64,000 nucleotides of DNA from Eledone cirrhosa (Eukaryota; Mollusca; Cephalopoda; Octopoda; Eledonidae). The stretch covers positions 304,116,259 to 304,180,258 of the forward strand of contig OZ024740.1 in assembly GCA_964016885.1 (NCBI GenBank), written 5' to 3'. Shown here one piece after another: positions 55,132 to 63,800 of this stretch (positions are counted from its first letter, which is position 1; each line of letters opens with the position of its first letter). The notes beneath the pieces are model-generated. The model saw only the letters and a program-made list of their open reading frames with translations, was not told the origin of the DNA and searched no databases. The translations under genes were made by a program, and so were the position numbers.

Positions 55132-55228
55132 AAATAAGCTCTCTTGCTACAGATTGAGCACTGTTTTCCTTGATCTTTCATCTATGGATTTCTACACACA
55201 TTTGATGTTTGTTTTTCTTCTCTTTTAG

Positions 55229-55338
55229 GTGGAGTACATGTTAATAAGATTTGATCATGAAAATGAGGTGGTTCAGTTACTGTTAAACTCTACAGAATTA
55301 CTTCTATCTCTTCAGAAACAGGAACTTGAATCAAAAGA
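55229..55338 (+). CDS. GCLC: Glutamate-cysteine ligase catalytic subunit, coding exon 2
   Basis: 110 bases encoding VEYMLIRFDHENEVVQLLL and on to KQELESK, with a partial codon GA at the end (phase 2). It continues exon 1 exactly (GDE|VEYML) and matches the family segment VEYMLVSFDHEN. The acceptor is TTTTAG|GTG preceded by a pyrimidine tract, and the donor is AAAGA|GTAAGT (55339). The second half (after about residue 14 of the exon) is less conserved, as in other animals. A MITE 1 starts 15 bases beyond the donor hexamer. The next exon is outside the window. Confidence 0.94.
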
Positions 55339-55359
55339 GTAAGTTTGCACCTTTTCATA

Positions 55360-55686
55360 TATTCTCAGGTCCCCAGTTATAGGGGTGGGGGTGGGGAATT
55401 GGTAATTTTTTCTAGATTGTCTCCCTTGAATTTTTTTAAAAGCCAGAATTATTTTATAACGTATGGGAATTCTAGTAATGTACTCTGTTGTCATGTATAA
55501 TGTTTTTTAATGAACAAAGAAAATTAATTGTTGCAGGAATCTGCCACTTAAAATAAAATTTCGCCAGAGATGATTAGTAAAATTTAATAAATGGGAATGG
55601 TTATGAGTGTGGGTGGGTGGGAGGGAATCTGGAAAATTAAAATTAATAAGTGTGGTGGGGGTGAGAATATTTGAGACCCAAGAATA
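55360..55686 (-). mobile_element. MITE 1, full length, next to the exon 2 donor
   Basis: Ends TATTCTCAGGTCCCCAGTTA and GACCCAAGAATA; interior as in other copies. Confidence 0.8.
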
Positions 55687-55784
55687 CGTACTGCCCCTCC
55701 CCACATGCTGTCTTAAGCTGACAAAATGGAAATGTCAGTTACATCTAAGTCTTCTGTATTTCATAGCTCACTAAGGCGTGAAAC

Positions 55785-55985
55785 GGTTGTTGTTTAATCC
55801 TCTATCAATTTTGATCCAGATGGCCCATGATCAGAGGCTTTCCAGCCATGACCATCCCATCTTATTTTTTAGGCACAATGTATTTAGGAACTACATTTTC
55901 CAATATGTTCTTTGTTTTTTTTAAAGACGTGATTTAAGGGAGATTTTACTATTATTTCTAGCATTATCAAGAAAATATTGTCTTG
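55785..55985 (-). repeat. Dispersed repeat F, long copy
   Basis: Minus strand: GCTAGAAATAATAGTAAAAT, ACATATTGGAAAATGTAGTT, GATGGTCATGGCTGGAAAGC, GAGGATTAAACAACAAC. Best copy for defining the family. Confidence 0.68.
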
Positions 55986-56051
55986 TCTATCTCAACACCA
56001 ACACACAACTAGAACCCATGAGGTTGCTACAAATACTAGGCCTTACCATCA

Positions 56052-58274
56052 ATGTGTGTCTCTCCTGGAAAATACACATCCTCAACATACCTAAAACTGC
56101 ATTATAAAGACTGGTTAGAAAATACTTCAGCACTAAAAAATAACTTACTAGAGGCGACGGATGAGGTTTGTGGCTGGAGTAAGACCTCAAGCAGGAGGAG
56201 AGTGACTTGGTGGTGGAACAATAAGGTAGATGAAGCAGTCAAGGCCAAGAGACAGGCATGGAAAGAATGGAAGAACGGGGGGAGCAGGGTACATTACATA
56301 GAGACCAAGAGGGAAGCTAGGCGACAAGTATACTTAGCTAGGAGGGAAGCAGAGGATAGAAAATTCAAGCATGTTTTACAACGTGAGGACCAGAAACAGG
56401 AGGTATTCAAGATTGCGAGGCAGTGTGTCAGAGATAGTTGTGATGTCATTGGAGAGAAGTGTATCCGGAATGATAAAGGTGAGCTTGCCCTCACAAGTGC
56501 TGAGAAGAAAGATGCATGGAAGAGTCATTATGATAGATTACTAAATGAGGAGAATGCATGGGAAGAAGAGACCCTACCCCACGTAGACCCTATAGAGGGA
56601 CCAGCAGTACAAGTCAGCGGCAGCGTAGTAAGTAAGGCAATCAGAGATATGAAGATAGGGAAGGCAACCGGTCCATCGGGTATAGCTGCCGAGATGCTGA
56701 AGGCATCTGGGTCTATAGGTCACACTATAACCACACGTATCGTTAACCAGGTAATACTAGAGGGGGCCATACCAAAAGATTGGTGCAGTAGCATCATTGT
56801 CAACTGCTACAAAGGTAAAGGCGATGCACTAGATAGAGGAAACTATAGAGGTATAAAGTTGATGGACCAGGTCATGAAAGTAACAGAAAGAGTTATAGCA
56901 CAGCTGATTAGGGACCGGGTGAATATAGACGAGATGCAATTTGGGTTTGTTCCAGGGAAAGGCACCACTGATGCGCTCTTCCTTGTGAGGCAATTACAGG
57001 AAAAGTACCTAGCTAAAAGTAAGCCACTCTACTTGGCATTTGTCGACCTTGAGAAAGCCTTTGACAGAGTTCCACGTGCAGTAATCTGGTGGGCTCTTAG
57101 AAAACTAGGAGTAGATGAATGGCTTGTGAAAGCGGTACAAGCCATGTATAGGGGAGCAGTCAGCAAAGTTAGGATTGGCAATGAGTATAGCGAGGAATTT
57201 AGCGTACAGGTTGGGGTCCACCAGGGCTCTGTTCTTAGCCCTCTCCTGTTCATCATAGTCCTGCAGGCAATAACGGAGGAGTTTAAGACCGGATGCCCAT
57301 GGGAACTCCTGTATGCTGATGACCTCGCACTCATAGCTGAATCTATGGTAGAACTAGAGAATAAATTCCAAACCTGGAAGCAGGGACTAGAGAGAAAGGG
57401 CCTCAAAGTCAACATGACAAAGACTAAGGTCCTTATAAGTAGACGAGAAAACAGAACCCAGATCCCCTCAGGGAAATGGCCTTGCTCAGTATGTAGGAAA
57501 GGTGTAGGTAGGAACTCCATTCTTTGCCCCAAATGCAAACAATGGGTACACAAGAGATGTAGCGGGATCTCAGGAAGCTTAATTAAGAATGTAGGATTCA
57601 CATGCAGCAGCTGTGCTGAAACAGCAAGCAAACAGCCACAGGAAACAAGTACCACCAATCTCTGGGAGGGCCCTGTAGAAACAGTAGACAGCTTCTGCTA
57701 CCTAGGTGACTGAATTAGCAACGGAGGTGGGTGCTCAGAAAGTACAATAACTAGGGTAAGAACGGGATGGAAGAAGTTTAGGGAACTACTACCACTGCTA
57801 GCTGCAAAAGGCTTCTCCCTCAGAATGAAAGGCAGACTGTATGATGCGTGTATCCGAACAGCGATGTTGCATGGTAGTGAGACCTGGGCGCTGAAGGTGG
57901 AAGACTTACGTAGATTAGAGAGAAACGAAGCCTGCATGCTCCGATGGATGTGTAACAGTAATATACGTGAACGACAAAGCATAAATGAATTGAGAGAGAG
58001 ACTGAGCATAAGAGGAATCAAATGCTGCGTGCAGGAGAGGCGGTTACGCTGGTATGGACATGTGATGCGTATGAAGGATGACAGCTGCATAAAAAGGTGC
58101 AGAGCACTAGAAGTTGATGGAAACCGCGGAGTGGGGAGACCCAAGATGACTTGGGATGAGGTGATAAAAGCCGACCTTACCCAACTACACCTCTCAAAGT
58201 CAATGACACACGACCGTGACTTCTGGCGTCACGCAGTAATACAGGGTACCCGACCTCCCATGGGTACATGCTGA
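56052..58274 (+). pseudogene. LINE C ORF2: reverse transcriptase, PHD finger, C-terminal domain
   Basis: Frame open from 56052 to a TGA at 57711-57713, and in the same phase to 58274, about 740 codons. A basic N-terminal linker (WWWNNKVDEAVKAKRQAWKE) is followed by the RT core: GFVPGKGTTDALFLVRQLQE, LAFVDLEKAFDRV (first aspartate about 332), VGVHQGSVLSPLLFIIVLQA, and YADD at 421-424. A C4HC3 PHD-like finger follows at about 478-522 (CSVC, CPKC, VHKRC, CSSC), then after the TGA (replacing Lys in DKIS of the 38 kb copy) MLHGSETWAL and RLRWYGHVMRM. RT motifs are intact. The missing endonuclease and the stop indicate a dead copy. The start is arbitrary because of 5' truncation. Confidence 0.92.
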
Positions 58275-58585
58275 AGCATATAAACAATATGCCCCCCCCC
58301 CCCCCACCGCAAGGTGGTCGTGGAGGTGCCACGGCAAAAAAGCACCCAGCCCACACTGTAAAGTGGACGTGTAGGCGCCACGAAAAAGCACCCAGCACTC
58401 ACTGTAAATGAGGTTGGTGTTAGGAAGGGCATCCAGCTGTAGAAATCAAGCCAGATCAGTTCCTGTATGAGCAAGGCATGGTCAGCCGACCAGACACTGC
58501 CCACAACAGGACAACCCGTCTAACCCATGCTAGCGTGGAAGAACGGACGTAAAACGGTGATGATGATGATGATGATTTACTGACC
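56060..58585 (+). mobile_element. LINE C, long copy with RT and PHD finger
   Basis: One reading frame interrupted by a single TGA, then a 3' UTR from 58275 ending in (GAT)n at 58585. The 5' end, including the endonuclease, is missing. Same orientation as GCLC. Other copies at 35.2, 36.0, 36.6 and 37.6-38.7 kb. Confidence 0.93.
58275..58585 (+). repeat. LINE C 3' UTR and microsatellite tail
   Basis: Contains a C run at 58292-58305 and two copies of a GCCAC..AAAAAGCACCCAG block (58334-58349 and 58377-58395). Ends with AACGGACGTAAAACGGTGAT and (GAT)n. Shared with SINE C tails at 37.0 and 54.2 kb. Confidence 0.88.
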
Positions 58586-58824
58586 CTCTACAAATACTCG
58601 GGCAAGACTTACAATGGGGTATTGCTCCCATATCTGGAGCAGCGCTGCTCACACATCTAGACATCCTAGATTGTACCCAAATAAAGGACACGTCCATGTA
58701 ATAAGTTGTTTAAGCCATTGGTGCCACAATGAAATGTAGCCAGTACACCTTGTAAGGTGTGAGTATTGGTGCCATATTAAAATGTACCCAATCCACTACG
58801 TAAAATAGTAGTGGTGGTGCCACT
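58586..58824 (+). mobile_element. LINE E C-terminal and 3' UTR, left part
   Basis: Encodes YCSHIWSSAAHTS, near the end of a Jockey/CR1-like ORF2 (EYCSHIWSSA.. pattern), then a 3' UTR with GTACACCTTGTAAGGTGTG. Interrupted by the LTR element at 58825-63066 and resumes at 63067. Confidence 0.6.
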
Positions 58825-59134
58825 ACCGCCTTTCATAGGCGCCGCTAACTCCACTGCTGGTTACTCGTCGTCCGCCTGCATCTAACTGCTTAACACCGGG
58901 AGCTGCACAAACTGGCGTTCACACCGTTGCTAGGCACTGCACAAACTGGCGTTCACACCGTTGCTAGGCACTGCACAAACTGGCATTCACACCGTTGCTA
59001 GGCACCACTAGAGAGCGCCCTCTGCTGGCCCTTCCGGTCGAGCATCCTTCCGGCCAAGCACTCTTCCGGTCAAGCACTCTTCTGGTTGAGCACTCCCCAG
59101 CTTCCGGCCACCGCACACCACACCATACCCACAC
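58825..59134 (-). repeat. 3' LTR, second element
   Basis: About 310 bp. Contains three 34-bp tandem units (starting 58904, 58938, 58972; TGCACAAACTGGCGTTCACA) and a run of diverged 14-15-bp units (CTTCCGGTCGAGCA type). On the minus strand it starts TGTGGGTATGG. The pol frame extends 127 bases into it. Confidence 0.88.
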
Positions 59135-61440
59135 GCCCCCCTGATCTCACGGATCAATTTCCCCCTCATCCTTCTGCATATGAAAGTCTGCTGTCCAGTT
59201 GGTGGTTTACGACTTCTTTGCGATCTCCGCAGTGGTGGGGCAGCACTTTGGGTTACCTCTTCCTCGGAGTCCGTTGACACAGTGATTCTATGTACATCCA
59301 AGACATGACGTGGTACTCCATCCACGGACACATTGTTCTGTGAATTTACGGCCGTCACTGTTCCCCTTCCCCATTGAGATGTGCAACGTGCATCTGGGGG
59401 CTTAACCCAGTGTTCTTCACCCACCTGCACGAATGCACTCTCTCTCCCCACTGGCCGTTGTGGTGGCATGCACGGGTGCCGCCACTCGTATCTGAATACT
59501 GCTCTGTGTGGCACCGATTCCTCGACCTGTCCCACCCGAGGGGACATGTTGTACCAGAACACTGCCTCCATTGGTGAGATATGGCCCCGCTCCGCCATTG
59601 CCTTGATCGTCCGGTGGTGTCGCTCCACAATTCCATTCCCGCTCGGCCTGTGCGCCGCTCTGAAGAAACGGTCCACCTTCCATCCATCGAACATCTCCCT
59701 CAGTGCCTCCGAGCGGAACGCTGCGCTGTTGTCCATCATCAGTTCGTCCACAGGGCCCCGCTCCAAGAACACCTCTCTCAACGTCCACATGATTTCCTCA
59801 GCCGTTCCAGTCTTCATCTCCCTCCATATCGCCATCCGTCCTGGTCCACAGTCGACCATCGAGAGGTACGTTCCCTGTCGGTAGTGCGTTACATCCACCG
59901 CCAATCGCTTCCAGTCGCGATCCACCGGGAGGCTTCCCGTTTCGTGTACACCCAGGGCGGAATTAATGGACTGACATCGGACGCAGCCTCTAATCACCCT
60001 TTGAACACTGTGTCTGTTAACGTCCGAGTCGATTCTCCTGGCTAGGAACAGGCTCCTATCCACTCCCATGTGGTGCATGTCATGCAACCCTTTCAGATCC
60101 GACTCGGTCAGCCGACACACGGCAGCTATCTCATCTTCTACCTCCTCCGGCGCTTCCATCCAGGCTTTCTTTACCCTAGTTAAGATGTCCGCCCTATTTT
60201 TCTCTGAGGGCACGAAAACTACGCTCAGCCTCAGGTCGAACTCGGTGGCCAGCTCTCCTAAAGTTCCCAGGCGGCGCTTTATCAGCATCTCCGCCGCGCC
60301 TCTCGTTCGCACTCTCTTCTCACTAGTGAGCACTGATCTTACCCATCCGAGTACAGTAGCCGAGTCGGTGCGTATCTCAATGGTGCGCAGCCCCCACCTC
60401 AGGGCGAGGTTCACCCCGCTCAACACTGCGTCCAATTCGGCCACATTGATGTGGTTGCAGCCGTCCTTCTTCCTAAGCCAGGCTGCATCCTCGACCTCAA
60501 CATCTCCTATCTCCAACGTGACACCCAGCGCTATGCTGCTGGCATCGCACCATACGGTCCCACTCTGTGATTTGGGAACATACCAGCGTCCCCGCACTGG
60601 GTCGTCGGCCTTCACCCTCCCCACGATCTCCTGCATCATGGCTACCGTCCTCTCTCCCACTCTGTCACTCCAAGTCACTCCTCCCGCTCGTCTCTTGACA
60701 TAGCTGCATGCCGTCCGGAGCCACCCAGCGATCGGGTAGTGACCCGCCAGCTTTCCATACACAGAGAAAAGCTCCACTTCTGGAACTTTGTTTCCCCTCT
60801 GGAATACCAAGACGCCCGTCCTGTCTCGCCGTAGCCTAAGTCCCAGCGCGGCTCCTCCCTCCAATGCTTCTGACGGCTTCACAGCCAGTCCATACCCCTG
60901 TAAATGGCTCGTGACCTCCGCCGCCGACACGACAGACTTGTCCACTAGGATGTCGTCAATATAGGAGTTAGTAGCCCTCGTCTTGTCGGCCTTTCCCAAA
61001 ATGGTCTTGAGGACCGCCGCCATGATCTTCGGTGCGGAGCTCAGCCCGAAACCGAGCCTGGTCAGGCAATATGTCCGGCCCTTATACCTGACCAGCTGAT
61101 ACTGCCAGAGCTTCTCGTCTATATGCAATTGCAAGTATGCCGACTTTAGATCTACGATTGCTGAACACCCCGTCATGCGTCTCCACTCACGCAGGGTTTC
61201 CCCACAGACATCCGTGACCTCGCCACCCGTGTGGCATGACACGTGCTCGTTCAGCTCCCGAAAGTCCAGCACTGGCCTCACCTTGTTCTTTGTGGGTTGC
61301 ACCACCGCCATTAACGGCAATACTCCGCACTTCACCTCCTCCTTCCAGGGAAGCAGTATGCCCTCTTCAATCCATCTCTCTACCTCTCGCTCGAACTCGC
61401 TCCTAATGTTTCCCTTCAATGTGTGTTGATAGCAGCCCAC
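59008..61440 (-). CDS. Pol: reverse transcriptase, RNase H, integrase
   Basis: 810 codons without a stop. RT: VRPVLDFRELN (54-64), IVDLKSAYLQL with D97, GFGLSSAPKIM (130-140, where most Ty3-type enzymes have PFGL), YIDD (160-163). RNase H: WCDASS with D299, NVAELDAVL with E335, IRTDSATVLGW with D359, NRADILTR with D418. Integrase: zinc-binding H453/H457 and C486/C489, then D516 (AVDVTHY), D570 (MMDNSAAF) and E606 (GIVERHHR), a DD35E triad. All catalytic residues are present. The last 40 or so residues are encoded by the LTR. It would copy the element RNA into DNA and insert it. The upstream frame is continuous with protease apart from one TAG, so the ATG given is probably not the true start. 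Confidence 0.93.
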   Translation of the reverse strand: MGCYQHTLKGNIRSEFEREVERWIEEGILLPWKEEVKCGVLPLMAVVQPTKNKVRPVLDFRELNEHVSCHTGGEVTDVCGETLREWRRMTGCSAIVDLKSAYLQLHIDEKLWQYQLVRYKGRTYCLTRLGFGLSSAPKIMAAVLKTILGKADKTRATNSYIDDILVDKSVVSAAEVTSHLQGYGLAVKPSEALEGGAALGLRLRRDRTGVLVFQRGNKVPEVELFSVYGKLAGHYPIAGWLRTACSYVKRRAGGVTWSDRVGERTVAMMQEIVGRVKADDPVRGRWYVPKSQSGTVWCDASSIALGVTLEIGDVEVEDAAWLRKKDGCNHINVAELDAVLSGVNLALRWGLRTIEIRTDSATVLGWVRSVLTSEKRVRTRGAAEMLIKRRLGTLGELATEFDLRLSVVFVPSEKNRADILTRVKKAWMEAPEEVEDEIAAVCRLTESDLKGLHDMHHMGVDRSLFLARRIDSDVNRHSVQRVIRGCVRCQSINSALGVHETGSLPVDRDWKRLAVDVTHYRQGTYLSMVDCGPGRMAIWREMKTGTAEEIMWTLREVFLERGPVDELMMDNSAAFRSEALREMFDGWKVDRFFRAAHRPSGNGIVERHHRTIKAMAERGHISPMEAVFWYNMSPRVGQVEESVPHRAVFRYEWRHPCMPPQRPVGRESAFVQVGEEHWVKPPDARCTSQWGRGTVTAVNSQNNVSVDGVPRHVLDVHRITVSTDSEEEVTQSAAPPLRRSQRSRKPPTGQQTFICRRMRGKLIREIRGACGYGVVCGGRKLGSAQPEECLTGRVLGRKDARPEGPAEGAL

Positions 61441-61473
61441 TTTGGTCTTCAGTGTTGGTGGTTCTCCCTTCCA

Positions 61474-61917
61474 CTACCACTCAACAACCCATCGCTGCCC
61501 ATCGAACACGGCCTTGAAGTCTTTGTCCTGCACAGTGTAAGCGGGGTATTTCTCCTCGTGGGCCTTCTGGTTCTCCTGTCGCGCACTCACAGCGCATACC
61601 GATGCAGCGGCGCCAAACGACACACCGACATTGTTCACTGTGACGCCTCCTAGACGGCCAATTGCGTCCATGCCCATAACCATGCCGATCCCATCCACCA
61701 CGCTGTCTACTACGATGGCAGAAAGCCTTATTTTCCTTCCCCGTACCGCTATTTCCATCTCGCTGTGACCTCGGCATTCAATTTTCCTGCCGTCGACTGC
61801 CCTTACGCTGCTCTTCCCTCTCCACCTCTGCACCACCCCCGTGGTCACCAGTGTTGTCGTACAGCCCGTGTCCACTAGGGCTCGCTGTGGCTTCCCCCTC
61901 ACGAAGACTTCCACCAC
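61474..61917 (-). CDS. Retroelement aspartic protease
   Basis: 147 codons. VEVFVRGKPQRALVDTGCTT carries the DTG active site (about 17-19), and later GIGMVMGMDAIGRLG corresponds to the second hydrophobic-Gly motif of retropepsins. It would cleave the gag-pol polyprotein as a dimer. It starts 12 bases after the gag stop in another phase and ends at a TAG followed in phase by pol. Confidence 0.87.
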   Translation of the reverse strand: MVEVFVRGKPQRALVDTGCTTTLVTTGVVQRWRGKSSVRAVDGRKIECRGHSEMEIAVRGRKIRLSAIVVDSVVDGIGMVMGMDAIGRLGGVTVNNVGVSFGAAASVCAVSARQENQKAHEEKYPAYTVQDKDFKAVFDGQRWVVEW

Positions 61918-61928
61918 GGGCAGCGCTG

Positions 61929-62819
61929 CTACTCGTAAGGGGCAACTACCGGCGCAGTAGTACCCCTTGGATCGTTTCCCTGGTCGCAGTTAGTAGCGAT
62001 GTGGCCTGGTCGCTTACACCGGTAGCATGTTATTTCCGGCCTTGACTCTCTGCGGTCTCTAGCCATGTGCGGGCCCTGGCACCGAAAACAGCGACCTCTA
62101 AACGTTCGCGGGCGACCGCGTGCCATGGTTGCCTCCCTTTCACCATTTCGCTGCCAGCTGTCTTGAGCCTCTGTAGTTGCTATCGCCGCAACACTCTTTT
62201 TGGCATCTTCCGCTATGATCCGGGCTTGTTCCAGTGAACGCATTTCCATTTCTTTATAACCCGGGACTTGCTGCAGTTTCACCGCTATGTCGTCTGGAAA
62301 TCCATTTATGAACGCCAACCGCACCGTGCGTTCGCATTCCACCTGATATCCAGCCAACATGGCCAATCGCCGTATTTCCGCTGCAAAAATGTCGACGCGC
62401 TCACCATTCCATCTGATTCTCACCAGCTTAGCAAAAGCGCCCAACGGTCCCTCGGCGAATGCATCTATCAGGCGCCTCTCAATCTTTTGCGCATCTCTTT
62501 GGCTGTGTTCGTCCAACTCAAGGAAGAGTACCAACGCGTCCCCCTCGAGGTACAGTGCCATGAGGCCAGCCACATCTTCTATCTTCTGCAAGCTTGCGAC
62601 CAGCCGAACTTTCCGCAGCCAAGCGACAATATCACCTTCCCCGGTAAATGCCCTGATAACTTCGCCATCTTCTGATTTGTCTTGCGGTACATGATAAAAA
62701 AAAACAACAGACTCCTCTCTGTTTTTCCAGTAGCTTTTTTTCTTTTTTTTTTCAATCAGATCTGTTTCCAGTGGCCGAAATAGCTTGTGGTTAGAAAAAG
62801 CTACCTCACCGCTTTTCAT
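61929..62819 (-). CDS. Gag with zinc knuckle
   Basis: About 296 codons from the ATG at 62817-62819. That ATG lies within the LTR-homologous end; the open frame extends further upstream. Middle region LVRIRWNGERVDIFAAEIRR resembles retrotransposon capsid gag. The C-terminus has one complete CCHC knuckle (CYRCKRPGHIATNC) and a degenerate one before it (CFRCQGPHMARD, last Cys lost). An internal K-rich stretch near the N-terminus comes from an A-rich run at 62694-62755. Role: nucleic acid packaging and particle formation. Confidence 0.85.
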   Translation of the reverse strand: MKSGEVAFSNHKLFRPLETDLIEKKKKKSYWKNREESVVFFYHVPQDKSEDGEVIRAFTGEGDIVAWLRKVRLVASLQKIEDVAGLMALYLEGDALVLFLELDEHSQRDAQKIERRLIDAFAEGPLGAFAKLVRIRWNGERVDIFAAEIRRLAMLAGYQVECERTVRLAFINGFPDDIAVKLQQVPGYKEMEMRSLEQARIIAEDAKKSVAAIATTEAQDSWQRNGEREATMARGRPRTFRGRCFRCQGPHMARDRRESRPEITCYRCKRPGHIATNCDQGNDPRGTTAPVVAPYE

Positions 62820-63066
62820 AGGCGAAGCTAACTCCACTGCTGGTTACTCCTCGTCCGCCTGCGTCCAACTGCTTAACACCGGGAGCTGCACAAACTCGCG
62901 TTCACACCGTTGCTAGGCACTTCACAAACTGGCGTTCACACCGTTGCTAGGCACCACTAGAGAGCGCCCTCTGCTGGCCCTTCCGGTCGAGCATCCTTCC
63001 GGCCAAGCACCCTTCCGGTCGAGCACTCCCCCGCCTCCGGCCACCGCACGCCAACCATACCCACAC
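62808..63066 (-). repeat. 5' LTR, second element
   Basis: About 259 bp, same sequence as 58825-59134 but with two instead of three 34-bp units and fewer 14-15-bp units. Confidence 0.88.
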
Positions 63067-63250
63067 CCAGTACACTCTGTAAGGTGGTTGGCAGTAAGAA
63101 GGGCATCCAGCTGAAGAAACCATGTAAAATGTAGAATGTATCAGCAAGATGAGGTTGTTCTGGCTCTTCAGGTCTCTAATTATGTCAACTTGTCCAATCC
63201 ACACCACCATGGAAAGTGAACATGAAATGATGATGATGATGATGATGATA
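63067..63250 (+). mobile_element. LINE E 3' UTR, right part
   Basis: CAGTACACTCTGTAAGGTGG, GAAGGGCATCCAGCTGAAGA, GTGAACATGAAATGATG and (GAT)n. Continues 58586-58824 across the inserted LTR element. Confidence 0.6.
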
Positions 63251-63371
63251 GTAATAGGAAACTCTGAGTATGGAACAAATTGAAGCTGCAGCTTCAAATA
63301 AATAAATGCACACACACACATACACACACACTCATGTCACCTTAGTAAGCATATAATTCTTGGTCACTCTC

Positions 63372-63589
63372 TTAATCCTTTCATGACTACATTTTTAATG
63401 ATTGATTCATGAAGAATTTTGAGGGATTTACTAAAATTATAAATTATTTCATTACTAAGATAGTAACTTAATGTAAGGTTCTTATATAAAATCACGTTGG
63501 AAGATTTTAAATTGGAAACCTTTAAAATAGATGACATTATTTCATAGAACTAGAGCCAGTTTTGGTGGGGTTGGTAACTAAAGGGTTAA
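63372..63589. mobile_element. piggyBac-type MITE, copy 3
   Basis: TTAA at both ends (63372-63375, 63586-63589). Ends TTAATCCTTTCATGACTAC and GTTGGTAACTAAAGGGTTAA. Interior matches 15858-16095. Confidence 0.74.
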
Positions 63590-63756
63590 TCCTTAATTGT
63601 GTTTCCTCTCCTTTGGTTATTCTCACACATGCATGCACACATATACATATATATACATACACATATACATTTCCCAGAGAACTATTATGTAATATTTGAT
63701 TCCAGTCTTTGACTGACTTATCTCTGTTCTTATTGCTTCATACCCTGTTGTTATCT

Positions 63757-63800
63757 TTAACCCTTTTAATACAAACTGCCTGAAACTGCCCCGGGTTCTA
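63757..63800. repeat. piggyBac-type MITE end
   Basis: TTTAACCCTTTTAATACAAA only; the rest is absent. Confidence 0.35.

Larger units (their letters stand above)
33788..55228 (+). other. GCLC: GCLC intron 1, about 21.4 kb
   Basis: Bounded by GTAAGT at 33788 and TTTTTCTTCTCTTTTAG ending at 55228. Phase 0. Filled with SINEs, LINE B/C/D fragments, MITEs, foldbacks and microsatellites in both orientations. No further GCLC exon was found inside. Confidence 0.9.
58825..63066 (-). mobile_element. Second Ty3/Gypsy-type LTR retrotransposon, nearly intact frames
   Basis: LTRs 58825-59134 and 62808-63066 bracket gag, protease and pol on the minus strand. Pol is one 810-codon frame in the order RT, RNase H, integrase. 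The gag-to-protease step needs a frame change, and protease and pol are in the same phase separated by one TAG (61474-61476). No tRNA primer-binding site is evident between the 5' LTR and gag. Much GC-richer than the surrounding intron. The clade is not assigned; the pol differs clearly from the 0.4-4.1 kb element. Confidence 0.93.

Noticed and set aside
57711..57713. Selenocysteine or programmed readthrough at the LINE C TGA
   Set aside because: The other copy has Lys there and no supporting element was seen; a mutation is simpler.
59381..60703. Plus-strand frames of 154-211 codons opposite pol
   Set aside because: They are antisense shadows of the GC-rich pol gene and match no family.
62756..62808. 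Primer-binding site of the second LTR element
   Set aside because: No TGG-starting stretch complementary to a tRNA 3' end was recognisable next to the LTR.
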